Source of the DNA: Thermoplasmata archaeon
GTDB lineage: Archaea; Thermoplasmatota; Thermoplasmata; Thermoplasmatales; Thermoplasmataceae
DNA length: 13,080 nt
Direction of reading: 5' to 3'
NCBI GenBank assembly: GCA_021816385.1
Contig: JAKAYJ010000017.1
Location: 1-13,080 of the forward strand
Shown piece by piece: positions 1 to 7,674 of the stretch (positions are counted from its first letter, which is position 1; each line of letters starts with the position of its first letter). The notes beneath the pieces were generated by a model. That model saw only the letters and a program-made list of their open reading frames with translations, was not told the origin of the DNA and ran no database searches. The translations under genes were made by a program, and so were the position numbers.

Positions 1-16
1 GCAGTACCTGAAAGAT

Positions 17-1378
17 TCAGAGTGACTGCTTTATTCCTTTTTCGAATGCATCCATGCCTTCATCGATCTGGCTGTCTGTGATGATCAGCGGAGGTATGAG
101 CCTTATGGAGCTTTCACCTGTTCCAAGAACTATTATTCCATTCTGGAATGCTTTATATTCCAGTGTATCCCTGAATTTTGTGAATGGCTCTCTGGTTTTT
201 CTGTCCTTTACGAAGTCCAGTGCCTGCATTAGGCCTATTCCCCTTACGTCACCTATGACATCATATTTTTCCTGAAGCTCTTCAAGCCTCTTCCTCAAGT
301 GGTGGCCCCTCTTTTCTGCATTCTGTACTGCATTCTCCTTCTTCATTGCCTCGATTGTTGCTGTACATGAAACCGATGCAAGAACATTTCCTCCATAGGT
401 GTTTGAGTGAAGCCCCTGTTCAGGGAAGTCAAGGTCTGCTTTGAAAACAGTTGCTCCCATGGGTATTCCGTTTGCGATTGCCTTTGCAAGGGACATGACA
501 TCAGGCTCAACGCCAAAGTGCTCAGATGCAAACCATTTTCCTGTTCTCCCAAAACCGGATTGAACCTCATCCATTATGAGAAGCATATCGTTGTCATGTG
601 CAAGCTTGATGAGCCTCTTATGGAAATTTTTAGGAGGAACCACGTATCCACCTTCCCCCTGTATGGGTTCCACAAGTATGGCTGCGATATTCTCTTTGGG
701 GGCGTACATCTTTAGAGTGTATTTCTCTATAAAGTCAATGGCTGCGTTCTCAAGATCCTCCGGATTCTCATAGCCATCTATTCCAAATGGGTTCCTGTAA
801 GGGTTTGGGAAAGGTACATGCTCTACGCCTGGCATGCTGGGAAACAGCCCTTTTTTCTGTATTCCTTTGGATGCGGTAAATGAAAGTGCACCCTGTGATC
901 TTCCATGAAATCCTCCAATGAATGCTATGAATCCCTGTTTCTTCTTGTTTATTTTTGCAACTTTTATGGCAGCCTCGTTGCTCTCTGTACCGCTGTTCGT
1001 GAAGAAGACCTTCTTGTCAAATTTTCCAGGAACTATTGACTCTATTGCCTTTGCTGCATCAACCTGTTCCCTGTAATAGAAGTCAGTGCCTGCAAAGTGC
1101 CAGAGTTTCCATATCTGTTCCTGAACCTTCTCTGTTATGTACGGATGGATGTGTCCCATATTGTTAACGCTGATTCCTGCTGCAAAATCTATGAAAACAT
1201 TATCATCCACGTCTTCGATGTAAACACCTTTTCCCCTTCTTGCAACTACTGGCAGAGATTTTGTACTTGTGGCAAGATATTTTGTATCCTCATCCACAAT
1301 CACTCTTGCGTTGGGCCCCGGAGGCATGGTTTTAATATTTACCTTCATTTCAAAATCTTTTTTAGTACTTTCCTGCAA
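17..1378 (-). CDS. Class-III PLP-dependent aminotransferase (ornithine/4-aminobutyrate aminotransferase-like)
   Basis: A fold-type I, class-III aminotransferase of 453 residues, the usual length. Visible motifs are SGTES (129-133, PLP phosphate loop), FHGR (157-160), EPIQGEGG (237-244), [14 protein letters not shown] (269-282, with the cofactor Asp270), SLAKAIANG with the Schiff-base lysine at K299, and SNTYGG (325-330, whose Thr reaches the PLP phosphate of the partner subunit). The N-terminal MPPGPNA stretch and overall pattern resemble archaeal ornithine/GABA aminotransferases and the broad amino-acid racemases of the same subfamily, so the substrate is not settled. The start is a choice. 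TTG at 1378 has GGTGAT, a perfect anti-Shine-Dalgarno match, just upstream (1387-1382). ATG at 1348 would give [12 protein letters not shown], which also fits the family N-terminus. The gene runs divergently from the ferritin-VIT gene. Family call is very safe; the exact reaction is not. Confidence 0.93.
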   Translation of the reverse strand: MQESTKKDFEMKVNIKTMPPGPNARVIVDEDTKYLATSTKSLPVVARRGKGVYIEDVDDNVFIDFAAGISVNNMGHIHPYITEKVQEQIWKLWHFAGTDFYYREQVDAAKAIESIVPGKFDKKVFFTNSGTESNEAAIKVAKINKKKQGFIAFIGGFHGRSQGALSFTASKGIQKKGLFPSMPGVEHVPFPNPYRNPFGIDGYENPEDLENAAIDFIEKYTLKMYAPKENIAAILVEPIQGEGGYVVPPKNFHKRLIKLAHDNDMLLIMDEVQSGFGRTGKWFASEHFGVEPDVMSLAKAIANGIPMGATVFKADLDFPEQGLHSNTYGGNVLASVSCTATIEAMKKENAVQNAEKRGHHLRKRLEELQEKYDVIGDVRGIGLMQALDFVKDRKTREPFTKFRDTLEYKAFQNGIIVLGTGESSIRLIPPLIITDSQIDEGMDAFEKGIKQSL

Positions 1379-1405
1379 AAAATCACCATATAGTCATATT
1401 GTGGG

Positions 1406-1416
1406 TTTATATATAG
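1406..1416 (-). promoter_or_regulatory. TATA box for the aminotransferase gene
   Basis: Read on the minus strand this is CTATATATAAA preceded by an A-rich, BRE-like stretch. Its centre lies about 33 bases from the TTG start at 1378 and about 63 from the ATG at 1348, which puts the expected transcript start near 1385. The box is nearly symmetrical and could in principle also serve the plus strand, but the divergent gene has a better-placed box of its own. Confidence 0.55.
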
Positions 1417-1458
1417 ATTTTTGAATGAAAATCGGAAGAAAAATACGAATTTCGCACA

Positions 1459-1470
1459 TATATTTTTAAT
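1459..1470 (+). promoter_or_regulatory. TATA-like box for the ferritin-VIT gene
   Basis: An AT-rich tract reading TATATTTTTAAT is centred about 28 bases before the ATG at 1493, as expected for an archaeal promoter giving a leaderless or near-leaderless mRNA. No Shine-Dalgarno sequence is seen before that ATG. This spacing is the main reason for choosing the ATG at 1493 over the upstream in-frame TTG at 1421. Confidence 0.5.
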
Positions 1471-1492
1471 ATTATCCGGGCATAGCGAGATA

Positions 1493-2485
1493 ATGGCATC
1501 CAATGGAGAAAACACATTCCTGTTAGAATTTTATCGTGACGAGATCACAGATCAGGAATTTTACAGGAGACTTTCTAGAATAATGCGCAGCGAGAAAGCG
1601 AAGGATGATCTAATAAGATTATCGGAAATTGAAAGCAGGCATGCAAATTTCTGGAAATCAAAACTTGAAAAGAATGGGGTCAGTGTGGATCACATAAAAT
1701 ACAGGAAATTTAGCGTCCTAATACACCTTTTCCTTTATAGATTCCTCAGAATTAACCTCACTGTTAACCTGCTTGAGAAGGGTGAAGTTGACAGCATTCT
1801 AAGATACAGGAACTTCCTAAAGAAAACAACTGACAGCGATACAATATCTGGCCTGAATAAGATCATTGAGGATGAGATAAGCCATGAGAAACTGTTTGAT
1901 GACATGAGTCCCTCAAAGGAAACGTCCCTTGAAAATATCCGTTCTTTCATATATGGTGTAAGCGATGGTGTGGTTGAGGTTCTAGCTGCAATGGCAGGAC
2001 TGTATGGAATATTATCCAGCAATTTTCTAGTGGCACTTGGAGGTTTCGTGGTTGCTATCGGTGGAACAATCAGCATGAGTCTGGGGGCATATCTCTCAAG
2101 ATCTTCTGAGAGTGATTTCCGTATTGGTGAAATAAAGAGGAGGGTTGTGATCGAGGATCGTATTGAAGACCAAAAGCAGAAACAAATAAAACATGAAAAT
2201 ACAAAGTCAAAAGAGTCTGCTTTCAACACAGGAATGTCCTACCTTTTTGGATCTGCATTCCCAATAATACCATTTCTCTTTCCTCTTGGCATATATTCCC
2301 TAATCATTGCAATCATACTCGTGGTTATTGTTCAGGCAGTGAGCAATGGAATTGTGGCAGTTGCACTGAACACCCCAATACTGAGATCTGCAACAAGAGC
2401 TGCTGTTCTTTCACTTGCTGCTGCAATAATCACATATGTGGTTGGAGTAATGTTCCATACATACTTCAACATCACACTGGTTTAA
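1493..2485 (+). CDS. Ferritin-like domain fused to VIT1/CCC1-family metal transporter (MbfA-like)
   Basis: A two-domain membrane protein of 330 residues. Residues about 8-140 form a ferritin/rubrerythrin-like helical domain with two ExxH di-iron motifs, ESRH (47-50) and EISH (128-131), plus acidic residues in the first and third helices (FLLEFYRDE; LLEKGEVD). Residues about 150-330 form a VIT1/CCC1 domain with the signature FIYGVSDGVVE (153-163) and five predicted membrane helices separated by a charged cytoplasmic loop (about 210-240, rich in K, E, R, Q). This order matches MbfA (Er-VIT1), known in alphaproteobacteria as a membrane-bound ferritin that exports iron. By analogy this protein would detoxify or export Fe(II)/Mn(II) at the cytoplasmic membrane, which suits an iron-rich acidic habitat; that role is inferred. 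An in-frame TTG at 1421 would add 24 residues unlike the family, so the ATG with the upstream TATA box is preferred. Domain calls are firm; direction and metal are not. Confidence 0.88.
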   Translation: MASNGENTFLLEFYRDEITDQEFYRRLSRIMRSEKAKDDLIRLSEIESRHANFWKSKLEKNGVSVDHIKYRKFSVLIHLFLYRFLRINLTVNLLEKGEVDSILRYRNFLKKTTDSDTISGLNKIIEDEISHEKLFDDMSPSKETSLENIRSFIYGVSDGVVEVLAAMAGLYGILSSNFLVALGGFVVAIGGTISMSLGAYLSRSSESDFRIGEIKRRVVIEDRIEDQKQKQIKHENTKSKESAFNTGMSYLFGSAFPIIPFLFPLGIYSLIIAIILVVIVQAVSNGIVAVALNTPILRSATRAAVLSLAAAIITYVVGVMFHTYFNITLV

Positions 2486-2514
2486 TCGTGAAATTTCCTG
2501 CAACAATTTACTCC

Positions 2515-2528
2515 CTCATTAATATGAG
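2515..2528 (+). terminator. Possible terminator after the ferritin-VIT gene
   Basis: A short inverted repeat, CTCAT and ATGAG around a TAAT loop, lies 30 bases after the stop codon and is followed by T-rich sequence to about 2546. The stem is only five pairs, so the T-rich tract may matter more than the hairpin. Weak call. Confidence 0.3.
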
Positions 2529-2684
2529 GATATTTTCTATATTTTTCACATCAAAACTAATAGAAAAGAATTTCATCACGGATAAACCATCTATTATCGA
2601 AAGCAGTCACAAAACTGGCTGATTGGAATAAACACCACAGACTTACCAGTTACAAAACCAAAAGGTAATTAAAGGAATATTGAT

Positions 2685-3121
2685 TTATTTACATGCGAAT
2701 TTGGTCTCAGCCCAGAGAGCATGTTCATTCGTAAATTGTAATCCATATATTTGTTATAGGTTATCCAAATCTCCAATTCCAACCAGAATTATTTTGTGGC
2801 CCAGTGATTTAAGCCAAGACGCGAAATTTTTTCCTTTTTCTCCAAATATATGAAATAATCCCCTCTTTCACTAAATTAATGTCGTTCTTTGCGTCGAAAA
2901 ATTTATAGTAAGCATTTCTCCTTGAAGAAAAATTAAGGATATTAATAAATGCTGGGGAGGCTTCCATGATTTCTCTCTGATGCGTTTCCCATGGATTTAC
3001 TATCTATCTCCTCCTTTAATAAGAAGACTGCGGGGTGCATTAACGTCCCCTGAACATCTATCTTATTTCTTCTTATGGAAACTGTAAATTCTAAGACCAC
3101 CTTTTCTAACGTCCTCTCCAT
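2685..3121 (-). pseudogene. Decayed protein gene of unknown family (minus strand, several frameshifts)
   Basis: No intact ORF is present, but the minus strand reads as one protein if frames are joined. From ATG at 3121 the first frame gives MERTLEKVVLEFTVS and continues to about 3004 (its own stop is at 2942). The second frame, open 3003-2809, gives IMEASPAFINILNF, then RRNAYYKFFDAKNDINLV. The third, from about 2862, gives GEKGKNFASWLKSLGHKII, then LVGIGDLDNL. It meets an in-frame stop at 2756-2754 and continues in the same frame as GLQFTNEHALWAETKFACK to a stop ending at 2685. Codon choice and residue mix are protein-like in each piece, and the pieces abut without overlap of sense. That implies at least two frameshifts and one nonsense change over about 145 codons. 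The frame is also open a little upstream of 3121. I do not recognise the family. The rest of the gap (2486-2684 and 3122-3253) shows nothing I can support beyond promoter and terminator signals. Confidence 0.55.
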
Positions 3122-3253
3122 TGCAAGTGATCTGAGGTTCCTGATTCATAAGGTATAGATGAAAAAGGGTGTGAACAGACGTTATTTTTTTAAATTTATT
3201 TTACGCATAAAAAATTTTATGAACATGAAAATAATTATGATCAGTGATTCATA

Positions 3254-4933
3254 ATGACGAGATTCGTGCTTATTTCCGACAGTACGCTCAGCTATGAATA
3301 TCGTAATTTCCCACTTTTGGAATTTTTGCCATGTGCTCCCGGAGCTGCGATCCCTGAAAGCATATACAAATTCCTCAAAGGCCCTCCACCTCCATCCAAA
3401 CCAAATGGGGAGGCAAAATTCGCACCTTACTCCATAAGAAAACTTGAAGCGGCGCTTCTTTCCAAATTCCCCCGGGAACAGATTGCGGTTGCCCATGAAG
3501 ATTATCTTGAAAATTTCATTAAAGACGATACCGAGATCATTGGGGTTTCCACCATGGATCCACTGGGCATAGGCCCCACTACCATGTCGTATTATGCACT
3601 TCTCGGCGGAAACCTTGATGCCTGGGTTCGGAGGGATTGGGACATTCTCATGAAAAGAATCAACCTGGCAAGAAAGGGCAAGAAAGCAAAACTGCTAATA
3701 GGCGGCCCCGGTGTCTGGGAGTTCACTATCCTGAGGGATGAAATTGACAAATACCACTTTGATTATATTTTTCAGGGAGAAGCAGATGATATCATATCCC
3801 TGCTTTTTGATCAGATATCCCAGAATTCCATAGACAAAAACCTGTTCAGGGAAGGCTACATTTCCTATGATAGCAATTTCAGGAGGATACAAAAGCATGA
3901 TCCACTGTTCCTGTCCAGAGGTTTCTCGAAAGGGTCCTATCCAAAACTGGAAGAAATTCCTCTTATAGTTGAACCATCCGTGAAGGGAATGGTTGAGATC
4001 ATGAGAGGATGCGGTGTTGGATGTGACTTCTGTGAAGTGACCCTGAGGCCACTCAGATATGAGCCTTATGAGAACATTGTGAAGGAGATCGAAGTGAACA
4101 GAAACGCAGGAATGACAAATTCCTGGCTGCATTCAGATGAGGTATTCGGTTTCAGGCATGGGAACATGTTCGCTCCAAATGAAGATGCGCTTGCAGAGCT
4201 TTTCAGCACTGTTATGGGAATAAAGGGCATACATACATCGAATCCAACTCATGGAAGAATATCAATTCCTGCTGGATTTCCTGATATGATGGAAAAGCTT
4301 TCACGCATATTGAAATCCGGCCCTGATAACTGGATAGGAATTCAGACAGGAGTCGAAACAGGAAGTGATGAACTTGCTAAAAAACATATGCCTAACAAGA
4401 CTCTTCCACTCAGGATCGGACCGGATGGAAGCTGGCAGGATATAGTTTGGGAAGGAGTTTCTGTTGAGACAAGGAATTACTGGAGACCGGCTTTCACGCT
4501 GCAGGTGGGGCAGGCAGAGGAGACTCCTGATGATAACTGGAAAACCATTGAAATGATTAACAGGTTGAGCAATTCATACGTGGATGGGAGGCCCTTTGAA
4601 TTCACCGTTACACCTCTAGTGAATGTTCCTCTTGGAAGGATCAAGTCGAGAGACCTGAACACGAACATGCTCACCCAGGATATGATGGCAGTATATTATG
4701 CAGCGTACCGTCATCTTGCAAAGATGGCAATGAGAGATGGATTCAGGGATACCCAGGGAAATTTCCTCTCAAGGGTTGGAACAGGAACAATAATCTCGAC
4801 AGGTGGTTATCTGATGATGAAATTCATCGAGAAGAAAGCCATGAAGATGGGAGTGGATCTGGAAAAAGTAAAAAGATACGGTGTTGAGAACAATGACAGA
4901 ATAAGCACTCTCTCCGCACTTGCAAGAGCATGA
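3254..4933 (+). CDS. Radical SAM protein with N-terminal B12-binding-like domain
   Basis: 559 residues. The core signature is RGCGVGCDFC (251-260), whose Cys253, Cys257 and Cys260 form the CX3CX2C motif that binds the 4Fe-4S cluster reductively cleaving S-adenosylmethionine. Before it, about residues 75-200 look like a cobalamin-binding-type Rossmann domain: EIIGVSTMDPLG (94-105), AKLLIGGPG (145-153) and FQGEAD (173-178). No DxHxxG cobalamin-ligand motif was seen, so actual B12 binding is uncertain. After the cluster come WLHSDEVFGF (291-300) and GIQTGVETGS (362-371), typical of the radical SAM barrel in the COG1032 group. The start ATG has GTGAT (3245-3249) a few bases upstream and AT-rich TATA candidates at 3191-3220. 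The gene ends 66 bases before aroB, which seems to have its own TATA box. Substrate is unknown: members methylate, methylthiolate or cyclise varied targets. Superfamily is certain; function is not assigned. Confidence 0.9.
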   Translation: MTRFVLISDSTLSYEYRNFPLLEFLPCAPGAAIPESIYKFLKGPPPPSKPNGEAKFAPYSIRKLEAALLSKFPREQIAVAHEDYLENFIKDDTEIIGVSTMDPLGIGPTTMSYYALLGGNLDAWVRRDWDILMKRINLARKGKKAKLLIGGPGVWEFTILRDEIDKYHFDYIFQGEADDIISLLFDQISQNSIDKNLFREGYISYDSNFRRIQKHDPLFLSRGFSKGSYPKLEEIPLIVEPSVKGMVEIMRGCGVGCDFCEVTLRPLRYEPYENIVKEIEVNRNAGMTNSWLHSDEVFGFRHGNMFAPNEDALAELFSTVMGIKGIHTSNPTHGRISIPAGFPDMMEKLSRILKSGPDNWIGIQTGVETGSDELAKKHMPNKTLPLRIGPDGSWQDIVWEGVSVETRNYWRPAFTLQVGQAEETPDDNWKTIEMINRLSNSYVDGRPFEFTVTPLVNVPLGRIKSRDLNTNMLTQDMMAVYYAAYRHLAKMAMRDGFRDTQGNFLSRVGTGTIISTGGYLMMKFIEKKAMKMGVDLEKVKRYGVENNDRISTLSALARA

Positions 4934-4956
4934 GTATCTGTACCCATTTTCCTGCC

Positions 4957-4970
4957 ATATTTTTTAATAT
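4957..4970 (+). promoter_or_regulatory. TATA box for the aroB-aroE-kinase-aroA operon
   Basis: An AT-rich tract, ATATTTTTTAATAT, sits about 36 bases before the aroB TTG start and would place the transcript start near 4990, directly in front of the GGTG motif at 4991-4994. This suggests that the aro genes can be transcribed separately from the radical SAM gene upstream. Confidence 0.5.
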
Positions 4971-4999
4971 CCATTATTGATAGGTAAACAGGTGCGTAA

Positions 5000-6040
5000 T
5001 TGAAGGAGATATTCTCCATCGGTGAGGAGACAACAGAATATAATGTGGGAAATGGTATTGCAGAAGTGGCAATTTCTGAAATGGAAAAAACTGTCTATAT
5101 CACTTCTTCAACAATAAGGAACAAATTCTCCGGGATTCTGGATCTTCCAGATGAAAGAACAATAATGGTTGAGGATGGTGAGAATGCCAAATCGTTTGAA
5201 ACTTATGAGAGTATAATTTCAACACTCCTTGGCATGGATATCCAGAGAGACCACACACTCTGCTATATAGGGGGAGGTACCTTAGGAGATATTTCAGGTT
5301 TCGTTGCTTCAACCTACATGAGAGGCATAGAACTTGTTGCCATTCCTACCACATTTCTTTCCATGATAGATAGTTCCATTGGAGGAAAGAATGGGATAAA
5401 TGTTTCTGGAAAAAAGAACATGGCTGGAACTTTCAGGAATCCACACACCATCTTCGCCGATATTATGTTCATTGAAAATCAGGAAGATCTGGTAAAAAAT
5501 GGCCTTCCCGAGGCAATTAAACATGGAATGATACTTAAGGCAAAACTCATAGAGAAACTTGAAAAATTCAGCATGGATCGGTTGATGTATTCTGCTAATC
5601 TGGAAGAATTCATTCTGGAAAACGCAAGAATAAAGTCAGATGTGTGCAACACTGATCCTTTTGATATGAAGAGGTTCAGGAATATTTTGAATTTCGGGCA
5701 TACTGTTGGACATGGGATTGAAGCAGCTTCTGGATGGCTTGTAAGCCACGGTGAGGCAGTAATGTCTGGAATGATTTTGGAGGCACTTACAACTCAAAAC
5801 ATGGGACTTACTGACCCTGAAGTGACGCAAAGACTCTTGAATCTATCGGAGAGATATGGAATAAATATTGAAAGAACAAAGAATTTTTATGAAAAAATCA
5901 TACAATATATCAAATTCGACAAAAAGATCAGCGGAAAAAGAATATTTCTCCCTGTAATCAGGGATGTGGGAGTTTCAGAGGTGATGGAGATGGATTTTAA
6001 AAAGTTCATGGATGCGCTTGAAAGCATCCTGGAGAAATGA
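5000..6040 (+). CDS. aroB: 3-dehydroquinate synthase
   Basis: Converts DAHP to 3-dehydroquinate, the second step of the shikimate pathway, using NAD and a divalent metal. The 346 residues match the family length. The NAD-binding stretch GGGTLGDISGFVAS (91-104) is followed by RGIELVAIPTTFLSMIDSS (108-126) and GGKNGIN (128-134). Metal ligands are seen as E171 (GLPEAIKHG), H234 (NFGHTVGHG, with active-site H238) and H250 (SHGEAVMSGM). The start is a TTG at 5000 with GGTG at 4991-4994; the next in-frame ATG (codon 28) would remove part of the conserved first strand, so TTG is preferred. It is the first of four genes; aroE starts on the base after its stop. This is the classical AroB used with DAHP, unlike the alternative enzyme of many methanogens. 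Confidence 0.96.
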   Translation: MKEIFSIGEETTEYNVGNGIAEVAISEMEKTVYITSSTIRNKFSGILDLPDERTIMVEDGENAKSFETYESIISTLLGMDIQRDHTLCYIGGGTLGDISGFVASTYMRGIELVAIPTTFLSMIDSSIGGKNGINVSGKKNMAGTFRNPHTIFADIMFIENQEDLVKNGLPEAIKHGMILKAKLIEKLEKFSMDRLMYSANLEEFILENARIKSDVCNTDPFDMKRFRNILNFGHTVGHGIEAASGWLVSHGEAVMSGMILEALTTQNMGLTDPEVTQRLLNLSERYGINIERTKNFYEKIIQYIKFDKKISGKRIFLPVIRDVGVSEVMEMDFKKFMDALESILEK

Positions 6041-6868
6041 ATGCTTCTGGGTCTAATCGGGAATCCTGTCAGCATGTCATGGAGCGATATGCTGTTCAAC
6101 ACCATATTCAGGCTCGAAGATTCTGGCAATCTTTATCTTACTGCAAATGTGGCCCCTGAATCAGTTCCATCTGTTCTGAACATAAAACTGTGCCCCTTTG
6201 ATGCATTCAACGTGACTGCCCCATATAAAGAAACAGTTCTCTTGAACATACCAGACAGGATGCCTGCAGTGTGGAAAATTGGTTCCACAAACCTTGTAGT
6301 AAGGAATAGAGCAAGCTTTATTGCCCATAACACAGACTATTACGGATTTCTTAAAACACTAATTAAGAATGACATCTCTATAGATGGAAAGGATGTGGCC
6401 ATCTGCGGAACTGGTGGGGTAGCCAGGACAGTTCTATATTCGATCCTGACGGAATTTTCTCCGGAAAGTGTACATATTCTTTCCAGGAACCCTGCATCTG
6501 CTGTAAAGAGATTTTCGGGTACATCCATGTTCTCAAGCATTAAGGTTCGGGGATATAATGAAAAAAACGACTTTGATGTCATTGTGAACTGCACAAGCCT
6601 TGGAATGAAGAGAGATGATTCCTCTCCTGTTGGCAGCGAAAGGTTCAGGAATGGTTCCATTGCCATTGACCTGACGTACCAGAACCCTGTGACAGCCTTC
6701 ATGAAGAACGCAACTGAGAAAGGAGGAAGGGGCATAAATGGAAGAGATATGTTCTTTGCACAGGCAATGGAAACATACAGAATTGTGTTTGGAGACTATC
6801 CAAAAGAGGAAATATTCAGGAAAGCAGAGGAGGCTGTCATATCGTGGGCGGAAAAGAGATCATCATAA
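6041..6868 (+). CDS. aroE: Shikimate dehydrogenase (NADP+)
   Basis: Reduces 3-dehydroshikimate to shikimate with NADPH. The 275 residues are normal for AroE. Substrate-side motifs are GNPVSMSWSDMLFN (7-20, with the paired serines that hold the shikimate carboxylate), FNVTAPYKE (56-64, catalytic K63), GSTNLV (81-86) and HNTDYYGF (96-103, catalytic D99). The cofactor side shows CGTGGVARTVL (122-132) and the strand-end ILSRN (146-150), whose Arg suits NADP. Later come NCTSLGM and the C-terminal FFAQAMETY, with the conserved Gln. The usual NVTIPYK reads NVTAPYK here. The ATG follows the aroB TGA directly, with GGAG at 6031-6034 inside the aroB 3' end, so translation is probably coupled. Confidence 0.96.
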   Translation: MLLGLIGNPVSMSWSDMLFNTIFRLEDSGNLYLTANVAPESVPSVLNIKLCPFDAFNVTAPYKETVLLNIPDRMPAVWKIGSTNLVVRNRASFIAHNTDYYGFLKTLIKNDISIDGKDVAICGTGGVARTVLYSILTEFSPESVHILSRNPASAVKRFSGTSMFSSIKVRGYNEKNDFDVIVNCTSLGMKRDDSSPVGSERFRNGSIAIDLTYQNPVTAFMKNATEKGGRGINGRDMFFAQAMETYRIVFGDYPKEEIFRKAEEAVISWAEKRSS

Positions 6869-7674
6869 GAGTGAATTCCGGCATTTCAGTGGTCAGCGCA
6901 TTCCCCACAGGAAAAGGTGCTGCTGTTGCAACAGATATTCCAATGAAAGCAGTCCTTGAACCTTCCACATCCAGAGGTGCATTTGAAGACCTTATAGATC
7001 ATATTCATTCACGCCTTGGTGGAAACAGGAACGTGAATTTCAGGATTCTGTCTGAAATCCCACAGAGGCAGGGAATGAAGAGTAGCAGCGCACTGGTTGG
7101 AAGCATGTTGCTTGCATACTGTAAATTTAACTCCATAGAATTAAGCAGGGAAGAAACGCTCAGAGCAGGATCAGAAATATCAATAGATGCCGGACTTTCG
7201 TACACAGGGGCAACAGATGATCTTGCGGCAAGCATATATGGTGGGCTGTGCATATGCGACAACAACAGTAGATCTTTAGAAAGAAGGCTTGATGTGAACA
7301 GAGATCCATGTATTATCATCCCGGGTGAACCGGGGCAGGGAAGCAATTCCTTTGGACAGAATGATTTCTCATGGCTGAAGAATGTTTATGACAGAATGTG
7401 GAAGATGGTGGACAGGAAGACCATGAGCATCATTGCAGTGGCAAACGGGAATTACATGGGCCATATGTCCGGGAACCGCATACCTTACAGTCAGTTGCAG
7501 GGGCTTAACTTCAACATCTGCGGCATCAATGGAAGGGGCCCATCTATGTTTTTTATGTATGATTCCGATCGTATAATGCTCAAGGATGTGTCAGATATGA
7601 GGAAAAGAGGGATGAATCCTCTTGAAACACATATTACAAACAGGGGTGCTCTGATCCATGAGAGAAAATCTTAG
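6844..7674 (+). CDS. Archaeal shikimate kinase (GHMP superfamily)
   Basis: Phosphorylates shikimate to shikimate-3-phosphate with ATP. It is the archaeal non-orthologous replacement for bacterial AroK/AroL and belongs to the GHMP (galacto-/homoserine/mevalonate kinase) fold. Seen in its 276 residues: SAFPTGKGAAVATD (18-31), the ATP loop IPQRQGMKSSSALVG (72-86), SYTGATDDLAAS (119-130) and the C-terminal glycine motif GRGPSMFF (230-237). The start is GTG at 6844, inside the end of aroE (25-base overlap), preceded by GAGGAGG at 6827-6833, a strong ribosome binding site. A second in-frame GTG at 6871 is possible but lacks that support. Position between aroE and aroA agrees with the function. It is often labelled aroK; since it is unrelated to bacterial AroK I leave the symbol blank. 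Confidence 0.95.
   Translation: MGGKEIIIRVNSGISVVSAFPTGKGAAVATDIPMKAVLEPSTSRGAFEDLIDHIHSRLGGNRNVNFRILSEIPQRQGMKSSSALVGSMLLAYCKFNSIELSREETLRAGSEISIDAGLSYTGATDDLAASIYGGLCICDNNSRSLERRLDVNRDPCIIIPGEPGQGSNSFGQNDFSWLKNVYDRMWKMVDRKTMSIIAVANGNYMGHMSGNRIPYSQLQGLNFNICGINGRGPSMFFMYDSDRIMLKDVSDMRKRGMNPLETHITNRGALIHERKS

Noticed and set aside
8..20. Small inverted repeat CTGAA-AGA-TTCAG at the end of the aminotransferase gene
   Set aside because: Only five pairs, overlapping the stop codon, with no T-tract visible before the window edge on the minus strand.
1421..1492. Upstream in-frame TTG extension of the ferritin-VIT protein by 24 residues
   Set aside because: The extension overlaps the probable TATA box and promoter, its residues do not resemble the ferritin-like domain, and the ATG at 1493 has correct TATA spacing.
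1735..2229. Minus-strand ORF of 164 codons inside the ferritin-VIT gene
   Set aside because: It is antisense to clear domain motifs on the plus strand, and its Ser/Ile-rich composition is typical of a shadow frame.
2486..2684. Further coding remnant continuing the decayed gene to the left
   Set aside because: Short open pieces exist (e.g. LPFGFVTGKSVVFIP on the minus strand), but they are brief, interrupted by several stops and not clearly continuous with the remnant.
3182..3496. Minus-strand ORF of 104 codons over the radical SAM start
   Set aside because: It lies antisense to the conserved radical SAM N-terminus, is rich in Trp/Phe/Arg as expected of a shadow frame, and has no recognisable domain.
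3695..4132. Minus-strand ORF of 145 codons
   Set aside because: It is antisense to the radical SAM cluster motif region and has no domain signal.
6340..6735. Minus-strand ORF of 131 codons
   Set aside because: It is antisense to the aroE NADP-binding domain, whose plus-strand motifs are complete.
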